A DNA stretch of 8,249 nt, taken from NCBI GenBank assembly GCA_045642545.1, contig JAZUJB010000073.1, positions 1-8,249 of the forward strand. Reading direction: 5' to 3'. The notes under the pieces are model-generated. The model saw only the letters and a program-made list of their open reading frames with translations. It ran no database searches and was not told where the DNA came from. Each line of letters starts with the position of its first letter. Positions within the stretch are counted from its first letter, which is position 1. The position numbers were made by a program, and so were the translations under genes. This DNA comes from F23-B02 sp045642545. GTDB lineage: Bacteria > Bacillota > Clostridia > Oscillospirales > Oscillospiraceae. Positions 1 to 5,637 of the stretch are shown here, one piece after another.

Positions 1-28
1 GCTGCCCTTTTCCGCCCATACGGCACAA

Positions 29-67
29 AAAATTCCGGTAATACATAGCTAGTATTACCGGAATTTT
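29..67. terminator. Bidirectional intrinsic terminator hairpin
   Basis: A perfect 16-bp inverted repeat is present: AAAATTCCGGTAATAC (29-44) and GTATTACCGGAATTTT (52-67), separated by a 7-nt loop. An A-run precedes the left arm (27-32) and T-rich sequence follows the right arm, so the hairpin could end transcription from either side. It could stop a plus-strand gene lying upstream of the window, or serve as a distal stop for the minus-strand htrA operon. The structure is read directly from the sequence; the function is inferred. Confidence 0.75.
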
Positions 68-121
68 GTTATTTGTCTGTACGAAAAATTGCTGTATCAT
101 ACTAAACCCTAATAGAAATCA

Positions 122-238
122 GACAGGCTTTGCGGTTGAAATTGTGCCGTACCGCGTTAGCTTCCTTGACCATATATCTCCATTATGCTCTGCGAAAGCT
201 GCCTTGTTTGGCGCAATTTTCCCTCGCAAAGCTTTGTC
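122..238. repeat. Long imperfect inverted repeat in gene-free region
   Basis: The left arm (122-149, beginning GACAGGCTTTGCG) pairs with the right arm (209-238, ending GCAAAGCTTTGTC), with a few mismatches and one or two bulges. The intervening 59 nt can add weaker inner pairing (AGCTTCC near 160 against GAAAGCT near 195). A 94-codon reading frame starting at a TTG at 66 crosses this element. That start lies inside the terminator stem, has no Shine-Dalgarno sequence and resembles no family I know, so I do not call it a gene. The element could be a MITE-like repeat, a structured RNA or a decayed remnant. It is the first half of the 1-427 gene-free stretch. Confidence 0.5.
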
Positions 239-273
239 TTCTTATCAGCGTTTAGTATCAAAACTGCGTAGCA

Positions 274-382
274 CCTTGAAAGTTAAATGCTTTCTGCAAG
301 GCGAGGCAAAAAACGCAGGAATACTGGATATGTATTCCGAGGCTTTTTAACGAAGCCTTGCGGGAAACAGATTCTTTCAAGG
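274..382. repeat. Nested long hairpin element downstream of htrA
   Basis: Three nested complementary blocks share one axis: CCTTGAAAG (274-282) with CTTTCAAGG (374-382); GCAAGGC (296-302) with GCCTTGC (355-361); and GGAATAC (318-324) with GTATTCC (332-338) around a 7-nt loop. The inner stem is flanked by an A-run (308-313) and a T-run (344-348). Read on the minus strand, it gives a GC-containing stem followed by TGCG and six T's, so it probably terminates the htrA transcript whose stop codon lies at 428-430. The whole block looks like a folded repeat element of about 109 nt. The pairing is seen directly; the terminator role and repeat identity are inferred. Confidence 0.55.
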
Positions 383-427
383 CTGTAAATCCCTACGGCG
401 CACCGCCCAAGGTAAGCAGCTTTTGCT

Positions 428-1714
428 TTAATCGTCGTTGTATATCTCGTGCGAGTCCATAAGCTTTACATCAACATCGAAAGTCTTGCCGTCGCGCCAC
501 ACGGTGAAGGTGATTGTATCACCGATCTCAATCGCGGCCTTTGCCTCGGCAACATCGGAGGTAGTTAAGGCCTCCTTACCGTTTACCTTGGTGATGATGT
601 CGCCCTTCTGAATACCCTGCTTTGCAGCGTCGCTGTTTTCAAGCACAACGGAAACATAAAGACCCACGGGAATGTCGTAGTACTCTGCGATGTCCTCGGA
701 AATCGGGCCGATGGTGATGCCAATGGTGGAGCGGCCGTATACCGCGCCGTCTTTCATGATAAGGTCAACGATGGCCTTGACGGTGTCGGATGGGATTGCA
801 AAGCCGATGCCCTCAATATTCGAGAAGCTCGACACAATTTTCATGTTGGTTATGCCGATTACCTGACCGCGGTCATTTATTAGCGGACCGCCCGAGTTAC
901 CCTCATTTATCGAGGTGTCGGTCTGCAGAAGGGTCATAACAGAGCCGTAGTAGCTTAGCTCGCGGCTTGTTGAGGAGATGATACCGCTTGTCATCGTGAG
1001 ACTGTATTCGGGCCTTAAGGGGTTGCCGATTGCGGCAACGCTGTCGCCCACGCTGAGAGTCTTGGAACTTGCGAAGCTTGCGGGCTTGAGTCCGCTTGCG
1101 TCAATCTTCAGAATCGCGATGTCGCTCTGCGCATCTGCACCGACGAGCTTTGCGTCGTAGCTTGAGCCGTCAAAAAGCTCAACGGTTACAACCTTGCCAT
1201 TGTCGATTACATGGGCGTTTGTCAGAATGTAGCCGTCAGCGGAGATGATTACGCCGCTGCCCCAACCGTACGAGATGTCCTTTTTGCCGTGCTCAAAGCA
1301 CTTGATGCCGACAATTGAGGGCACGCACTTATTATAGATTTCCTTGAAGCTCAATACGGGACTTGAAGCAGACTCAAAATCGAGAGTCAGCGTACCGCGA
1401 TCATCAACCTCGGGCAGATTGAATTCCGCGGGCGTGTATTTCTGCGCGGAATAGAAATCGTCGTAGTAAGCCTGCCAGCTTTTCGGCATTCCGTCGTCAT
1501 TGTAGTTTTCCTGATACTCCTTGTGGCGGTCAGACTCGCTTATGGCAACGCCGATGCCCGTGACGACGATGCCGAGGCAGGCAATCAAGGCGATTATGCG
1601 TGATTTTCTGTCGCCGGGAAGCTTGGATTGGGGCTTTTTTGCAGGCTCAGCCTTAGGCTGCTGCGTGTAATTGGGAGTGTACCAATCGTTGTTGTTACTG
1701 TCGTACCAGCTCAT
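428..1714 (-). CDS. htrA: Membrane-anchored HtrA/DegP-type trypsin-like serine protease with one PDZ domain
   Basis: This 428-aa protein is expected to degrade misfolded proteins at the outer face of the membrane. Order of parts: a polar, Q/P/K-rich cytoplasmic N-terminus (1-38); one membrane segment (about 39-58, with no signal-peptidase site obvious); an acidic, Tyr-rich linker (59-120); a trypsin-like domain (about 124-320); and a single PDZ domain (about 330-418). The catalytic triad is complete: His168 in TNAHV, Asp198 in SDIA and Ser274 in GNSGG. Length and layout match Gram-positive HtrA/YyxA proteins. The start is supported by AAGAAGG 5 nt before the ATG. The gene follows the sensor kinase by 30 bp with no terminator between them, so it is probably the third gene of the operon. 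This resembles CssRS control of htrA in Bacillus, although direct regulation here is inference. Confidence 0.95.
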   Translation of the reverse strand: MSWYDSNNNDWYTPNYTQQPKAEPAKKPQSKLPGDRKSRIIALIACLGIVVTGIGVAISESDRHKEYQENYNDDGMPKSWQAYYDDFYSAQKYTPAEFNLPEVDDRGTLTLDFESASSPVLSFKEIYNKCVPSIVGIKCFEHGKKDISYGWGSGVIISADGYILTNAHVIDNGKVVTVELFDGSSYDAKLVGADAQSDIAILKIDASGLKPASFASSKTLSVGDSVAAIGNPLRPEYSLTMTSGIISSTSRELSYYGSVMTLLQTDTSINEGNSGGPLINDRGQVIGITNMKIVSSFSNIEGIGFAIPSDTVKAIVDLIMKDGAVYGRSTIGITIGPISEDIAEYYDIPVGLYVSVVLENSDAAKQGIQKGDIITKVNGKEALTTSDVAEAKAAIEIGDTITFTVWRDGKTFDVDVKLMDSHEIYNDD

Positions 1715-1744
1715 AATGCCTTCTTTCTGAAAGTAAGCAATCGC

Positions 1745-3175
1745 TTACTTTACGGGTGCCGCAAGAGGCAGAGTGAAAACAAACTCCGTAACTCCGTTGC
1801 GGCTTGTTACGACGATGTTCTCGTCGTGACTGTTGATGATTTTCTTTACGAGGAACAGACCGAGACCCACACCGTCCTTATCCATACTGCGTGAGCGGTC
1901 GGACTTGTGGAAGCGGTCAAAGATATAGGGCAGGTCATCGGCGGGAATGGTCTCGCCGATGTCCTTGATTGAGACATATGCCTTGTTTCCGCGCTTGTAA
2001 AGGCGGATTGTGATGGTGCTGTCGGGGGCTGCGAATTTGACCGCGTTGTCGGTCAGATTATAGATAACCTGCGTAATCGAGTCGCGCTCGGCAAGAACGA
2101 TGATCGGGTCCTCGGGAAGCTGAGGGTCGACATCGAGATTCTTGAGCTTTGCGCGGCTTTCAAAGCTGAGCAGAGTCTGCAAAAGCAGCTCGGACAGGTC
2201 AAATTTTACTCGCTTGGACTTGTCGATTGCCTTGCTCTCGGCCTGCGAGAGGTCGAGCATATTGCGGATAAGGCGTGACAGTCTGCGCGTCTCGTCGGAG
2301 ATTTTGCGCAGGTACTTATCCTCCTGCTCGCGCGGAATGGTGCCGTCAATTATGCCGTCGGCAAAGCCCGCAATTGTGGTCATCGGAGTTCGCAGCTCGT
2401 GCGAGATGTTTGCGATAAGCTCCTGACGGTTGCGGTCGGATTTCTCAAGAGAGTCCGCCATGTGATTGAACGAGTCGAGCAGTGTGCCAATCTCGTCATC
2501 GCGCTTTCCACTGCTTTTAACACGCACGGAAAAGTCGCCGAGTGCGAATTTTCTCGCTGCAAGCGACAGCTCATCAAGCGGCTCAGCCATCTTTTTGGAG
2601 TAAACCAGCGACAGTAGCAGGGATATCATCATAACTGCAACCATAAGCGCAAATACAACGCCGAGGAAGGCCTTCCACACGCTCAAAATCGAGTTGTCGT
2701 CAGAGGATACAAAGGCATAGCCTATTACGGTCGTGCCCGACATAATGGGCTTTGCGACAACAAGGCGCTGCTCGCTGTAAAATCCGCCGAGCGAGGTGTT
2801 GCGGTCAAGGTAATTATCCGCTTTGAGTGTTGTGATTACGGTCGGGTCAAGCTGCCTGCCTACATGCTCGCAGTAGGGCACAAGGTCGGAGCAGGACAGA
2901 ACAAAACCGTCCTGGTCGCAGATGAAGATGTGACTTTTCGTGCTGTTGGCAATGGGGCTTATCGTCATGCGCAGGCTCCAGCTTGAAAGCGACTGCTCGC
3001 GGCTTAATGCCGATGCTGCGCGCACAACCTCGTCGGCGCTGGCGTTCATATTCGCACGGGTGTTGTTGATAAGATTACTCTTGCCGAGGAAAAAGAACGA
3101 TGTGCCGAGAATGATGAAGCTGAGAAAAACCAATGCCGCGGTTGCCAGAAAGTTTCTTAAGTAAATACTTTTCAT
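1745..3175 (-). CDS. HAMP-domain sensor histidine kinase
   Basis: This 476-aa membrane kinase should autophosphorylate and pass phosphate to the adjacent response regulator. It has TM1 at about 11-31, an extracytoplasmic sensor region (32-165), TM2 at about 167-191, a HAMP linker (192-245), a HisKA dimerisation domain with phosphoacceptor His259 in NISHELRTP, and a HATPase_c domain (about 325-473). N-box residues are N373 and N377 (YNLTDNAVKFA), the F box is YIFDRFHKSD, and the G2 box is DGVGLGL (434-440). The G1 box reads DIGETI (405-410), lacking the second glycine of the usual DxGxGI. Its ATG directly follows the regulator's TAA (TAAATG), suggesting translational coupling. The ligand is not evident; the htrA neighbour points to envelope or secretion stress. 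Cys95 and Cys102 in the sensor region could form a disulfide. Confidence 0.95.
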   Translation of the reverse strand: MKSIYLRNFLATAALVFLSFIILGTSFFFLGKSNLINNTRANMNASADEVVRAASALSREQSLSSWSLRMTISPIANSTKSHIFICDQDGFVLSCSDLVPYCEHVGRQLDPTVITTLKADNYLDRNTSLGGFYSEQRLVVAKPIMSGTTVIGYAFVSSDDNSILSVWKAFLGVVFALMVAVMMISLLLSLVYSKKMAEPLDELSLAARKFALGDFSVRVKSSGKRDDEIGTLLDSFNHMADSLEKSDRNRQELIANISHELRTPMTTIAGFADGIIDGTIPREQEDKYLRKISDETRRLSRLIRNMLDLSQAESKAIDKSKRVKFDLSELLLQTLLSFESRAKLKNLDVDPQLPEDPIIVLAERDSITQVIYNLTDNAVKFAAPDSTITIRLYKRGNKAYVSIKDIGETIPADDLPYIFDRFHKSDRSRSMDKDGVGLGLFLVKKIINSHDENIVVTSRNGVTEFVFTLPLAAPVK

Positions 3176-3862
3176 TTATCTTGCGACTTCAAACTTGTAG
3201 CCGACACCCCATACGGTCTGCAGAGACCACTGCTCGGAAACGCCCTCAAGCTTTTCGCGCAGGCGCTTGATATGAACATCGACGGTGCGTGAGTCGCCGA
3301 AGTAGTCAAAGCCCCATACCTCGTCGAGAAGCTGGTTGCGTGTGAATACGATGTTGGGAGAAGCGGCAAGATGGTAAAGAAGCTCCATCTCCTTGGGAGG
3401 AGTATCGACCTTGGTGCCGTTGACTATAAGCTCGTAGGAGTCGAGATTGACAATGAGCTTGTCGTAGCTGAGCTTTTTCTCCTTGGGAGTGTCGTCAACC
3501 TCGGTGCGGCGCATAACCGCGTGGATGCGAGCAAGCAGCTCCTTAACCTCGAAGGGCTTGGTGACATAGTCGTCAGCGCCCGAGTCAAGACCCGTAACCT
3601 TGTCGGCGGTTTCGCCCTTTGCGGTGAGCATGATGATGGGGACGGAGGAGGTCTTGCGGATTTCACGGCATACCTGAATACCGTCCATGACGGGCATCAT
3701 AACATCGAGCAGAACGAGGTCGGGGTTAAGCTCATTGAACATTGCAATGCCTTTGCCGCCGTCATAAGCGATGCTGACATTAAAGCCGTCCTTTTCAAGA
3801 TAGAGCATCAGAAGCTCTGCAATATTGGCGTCGTCTTCGACAACGAGGGCTTTTTTATTCAT
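3176..3862 (-). CDS. OmpR/PhoB-family response regulator
   Basis: This 228-aa DNA-binding regulator has a receiver domain (about 4-117) with acidic pocket residues E9, D10 and D11, phosphoacceptor Asp53 (LLDVMMP), Thr80 and Lys102 (TKPF). A C-terminal winged helix-turn-helix (about 130-226) follows, with the recognition-helix stretch SRTVDVHIKRLREKL and the terminal VWGVGYKF wing. All key residues are present and the length is normal for the family. The start has AAGGGGG 8 nt upstream of the ATG. It is the first gene of a regulator-kinase-protease operon and probably controls that operon, possibly including itself. General similarity to CssR, WalR and PhoP does not identify the orthologue. 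Confidence 0.95.
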   Translation of the reverse strand: MNKKALVVEDDANIAELLMLYLEKDGFNVSIAYDGGKGIAMFNELNPDLVLLDVMMPVMDGIQVCREIRKTSSVPIIMLTAKGETADKVTGLDSGADDYVTKPFEVKELLARIHAVMRRTEVDDTPKEKKLSYDKLIVNLDSYELIVNGTKVDTPPKEMELLYHLAASPNIVFTRNQLLDEVWGFDYFGDSRTVDVHIKRLREKLEGVSEQWSLQTVWGVGYKFEVAR

Positions 3863-3895
3863 AGTATTTCCCCCTTAGGTATACTTTTAATTATA

Positions 3896-3924
3896 ATTAT
3901 ACATATAATCAGATTATACATCAA
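3896..3924 (-). promoter_or_regulatory. Predicted sigma-A promoter of the regulator-kinase-htrA operon
   Basis: On the minus strand, TTGATG (3919-3924) and TATAAT (3896-3901) are separated by exactly 17 nt. Transcription would start near 3889, about 27 nt before the ATG. A second TATAAT lies at 3913-3918 as an alternative -10. The octamer TGTATAAT occurs twice in the same orientation, 17 bp apart (3896-3903 and 3913-3920). That repeat could be simply tandem -10 elements or a direct-repeat operator for the response regulator. Confidence 0.6.
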
Positions 3925-3985
3925 GCAAAAGTCTATTAGTTAATAAAGTGTAAAACAATCGGACGGCGCTTTGCAAAGTTTAGCA

Positions 3986-4014
3986 TTTACAAGAGCGGGA
4001 AATTACAGTATTAT
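3986..4014 (+). promoter_or_regulatory. Predicted sigma-A promoter of the methyltransferase gene
   Basis: TTTACA (3986-3991) and TATTAT (4009-4014) are separated by 17 nt, placing the transcription start near 4021. The 46-nt leader contains a short hairpin (TCGGC and GCCGA around 4027-4042) and a strong AGGAG at 4054-4058. This promoter falls inside the upstream extension of the open frame that begins at 3971, and is an argument for the later ATG. Confidence 0.6.
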
Positions 4015-4066
4015 CTATATAACCCTTCGGCGACAGAGCCGATGGCTAATAAAAGGAGTTAGAAAA

Positions 4067-5185
4067 ATGAACGGAAATTTTGAACTGTGCGTACCCTGCC
4101 TTTTGGGCCTTGAGGGCCCCATTGCCGATGAGCTTAAGCGAATGAAGCTCGACAATGTCCGCTCGGAAAACGGCAGAGTATATTTTTCGGGCGGTGCCGA
4201 GGCAATCGCAAAGGCAAATGTCAATCTCAGGGTAGGCGAGCGCGTGCTCGTTGAGCTCGGCCGCTTTGAAGCTAATACCTTTGATGAGCTTTTTGAAAAG
4301 ACAAAGGCACTCCCGTGGGAAATGCTCATTCCCCGCGATGCGGCCTTCCCCGTCAAGGGATATAGCCTCAACTCGAAGCTGTTTTCGGTGTCCGACTGTC
4401 AGAAGATAATCAAAAAAGCGGTTGTTGAGCGCTTAAAGAGCGTCTACGGCATCGAGTGGTTTGACGAAACCGCTGAGACCTATCAGATACAGTTTTCAAT
4501 TATGAAGGATGTCGCATCACTGTGCATCGACACCTCGGGCGCGGGTCTGCACAAGCGCGGCTACCGTCCCGCACACAATGCTGCACCCCTCAAGGAAACA
4601 ATGGCAGCGGCAATGGTAAGCCTCTCACGCTATCGCGGCAGGGAGGACTTCTGCGACCCGTTCTGCGGCAGCGGTACGATTCCCATCGAGGCGGCGCTTA
4701 TAGCCAAAAACCGCGCACCGGGCCTGAGCCGCAGCTTCTCGGCAATGAACTGGCGCAGCCTTGACCAGAGCGTGTGGACCAAGGTGCGCGAGGAGGCAAG
4801 GTCAAGAGAGTTTAACGGCGATTACCGCATCGTAGGCTCGGACATTGACCCCAACGCACTTGCAATCGCAAGAGAAAACGCAGAGCGCGCAGGCGTTGCG
4901 GATATTGTCCGCTTTGAGAAAGCAGACGCAACCAAATTCAGCCGCGTAACCGAAAGCGGTATCATAGTCACGAATCCGCCCTACGGCGAGCGTATCATGG
5001 AAAAGCAGGAGGCGGAAATGCTCTACCGCGGCTTCGGCGAGGCATGGCGTGCAACTGAGAACTGGAAGCTGTACCTGTTGTCGTCCCACACCGAGTTTGA
5101 GCGCACCTTCGGCAAAACCGCCGACAAGAAGCGCAAGCTGTATAACGGCATGATAAAGTGCGACCTGTTCATGTATATAAAGTAA
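4067..5185 (+). CDS. THUMP-domain class I SAM-dependent rRNA methyltransferase (RlmL/YpsC type)
   Basis: This 372-aa protein is predicted to methylate a base of large-subunit rRNA using S-adenosylmethionine; relatives include the N-terminal methyltransferase half of E. coli RlmL and B. subtilis YpsC. It has an N-terminal ferredoxin-like and THUMP RNA-binding region (about 1-165), the family motif LHKRGYR (161-167), then a Rossmann methyltransferase fold. SAM motif I is DPFCGSGT (197-204), the acidic motif II is GSDIDPNA (257-264), and the catalytic NPPYGER motif is at 303-309. The frame is open from 3971, but I choose the ATG at 4067: AGGAG sits 8 nt upstream, homologues begin near this point, and a promoter lies within the extension. 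The gene stands alone, divergent from the two-component operon. Older annotations call such proteins N6-adenine DNA methylases; rRNA is the likelier substrate. Confidence 0.9.
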   Translation: MNGNFELCVPCLLGLEGPIADELKRMKLDNVRSENGRVYFSGGAEAIAKANVNLRVGERVLVELGRFEANTFDELFEKTKALPWEMLIPRDAAFPVKGYSLNSKLFSVSDCQKIIKKAVVERLKSVYGIEWFDETAETYQIQFSIMKDVASLCIDTSGAGLHKRGYRPAHNAAPLKETMAAAMVSLSRYRGREDFCDPFCGSGTIPIEAALIAKNRAPGLSRSFSAMNWRSLDQSVWTKVREEARSREFNGDYRIVGSDIDPNALAIARENAERAGVADIVRFEKADATKFSRVTESGIIVTNPPYGERIMEKQEAEMLYRGFGEAWRATENWKLYLLSSHTEFERTFGKTADKKRKLYNGMIKCDLFMYIK

Positions 5186-5216
5186 AACTTGCGTCGAAAA
5201 TTATATAAAAGTTTTT
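5184..5216 (+). terminator. Possible weak terminator after the methyltransferase gene
   Basis: AAAACTT (5184-5190) can pair with AAGTTTT (5209-5215) across an 18-nt loop, followed by another T and then CCTATTTT. The stem is short and AT-rich, so it may not be an efficient terminator. It lies between the methyltransferase stop codon and the groES promoter. Confidence 0.3.
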
Positions 5217-5228
5217 CCTATTTTGGTA

Positions 5229-5259
5229 TTGCAAAATTTGAAAAATGTGCTATTATAAT
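5229..5259 (+). promoter_or_regulatory. Predicted sigma-A promoter of groESL with extended -10
   Basis: An extended -10, TGCTATTAT (5248-5256), overlaps a second TATAAT (5254-5259). A -35-like TTGCAA (5229-5234) lies 16 nt upstream of TATTAT. Transcription would begin at roughly 5263-5267, at the left edge of the CIRCE operator, so HrcA bound there would block initiation. Confidence 0.65.
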
Positions 5260-5300
5260 AATCGAATTAGCACTCAAGACAAACGAGTGCTAATTCGATT
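5260..5300. promoter_or_regulatory. CIRCE operator (HrcA binding site)
   Basis: The core is an exact match to the CIRCE consensus: TTAGCACTC (5267-5275), 9-nt spacer, GAGTGCTAA (5285-5293). Perfect symmetry extends 7 bp further on each side, giving 16-bp arms (5260-5275 and 5285-5300). In Firmicutes this is bound by the heat-shock repressor HrcA, whose own folding depends on GroEL, giving feedback control. As it is transcribed, it would also form a stable hairpin at the 5' end of the groESL mRNA. hrcA is not in this window. Confidence 0.97.
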
Positions 5301-5333
5301 GAACTTTATGAATAACTTTTGGAGGTAACATAT

Positions 5334-5618
5334 ATGAAGCTGAAGCCTTTGGCAGACAGAGTAGTGCTTGTCCAGCGCGCAGCAGAGGAGAAGACCCAGA
5401 GCGGCATCTTCCTTACCGCATCCGCTCAGGAAAAGCCCGAGATTTATGAAGTAGTTGAAGTAGGCCCCGGCGGCATCGTTGACGGCAACGAGGTCAAGAT
5501 GGAGGTCAAGGTCGGCGACAAGGTTCTCGTCGGCAAGTACAGCGGCAGCAAGATAAAGCTCGACGATACCGATTACACAATCGTTCGTCAGAATGACATT
5601 CTTGCAATAGTAGAGTAA
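5334..5618 (+). CDS. groES: Co-chaperonin GroES (Cpn10)
   Basis: This 94-aa lid of the GroEL chamber forms a heptamer that caps the ring during ATP-driven folding of cytoplasmic proteins. It has the N-terminal KLKPLADRVVL signature, the mobile loop (about 17-34) with the GroEL-contacting hydrophobic tripeptide Ile-Phe-Leu (25-27), the VVEVGPGG strand and roof hairpin (about 41-53), and the C-terminal core ending NDILAIVE. Length is normal for bacterial GroES. I use the ATG at 5334, which has GGAGG at 5321-5325, rather than the in-frame TTG at 5319 that lies ahead of that site. It is the first gene of the operon, with groEL 19 bp downstream. Confidence 0.97.
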   Translation: MKLKPLADRVVLVQRAAEEKTQSGIFLTASAQEKPEIYEVVEVGPGGIVDGNEVKMEVKVGDKVLVGKYSGSKIKLDDTDYTIVRQNDILAIVE

Positions 5619-5637
5619 GCATAACGGAGGTAATACC

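Noticed and set aside
66..350. 94-codon plus-strand frame starting at TTG
   Set aside because: The start lies in the terminator stem, there is no ribosome binding site, no known domain, and the frame is made of two hairpin elements. Treated as repeat or non-coding sequence.
3371..3943. 190-codon plus-strand frame antisense to the response regulator
   Set aside because: It is a shadow of the response regulator gene and ends in the AT-rich promoter region; no start signal or family match.
3971..4066. 32-codon N-terminal extension of the methyltransferase
   Set aside because: It contains the likely promoter and leader, and the AGGAG site clearly serves the ATG at 4067.
4802..5089. 95-codon minus-strand frame inside the methyltransferase
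   Set aside because: Antisense to the conserved catalytic domain, with no start signal and no protein family resemblance.
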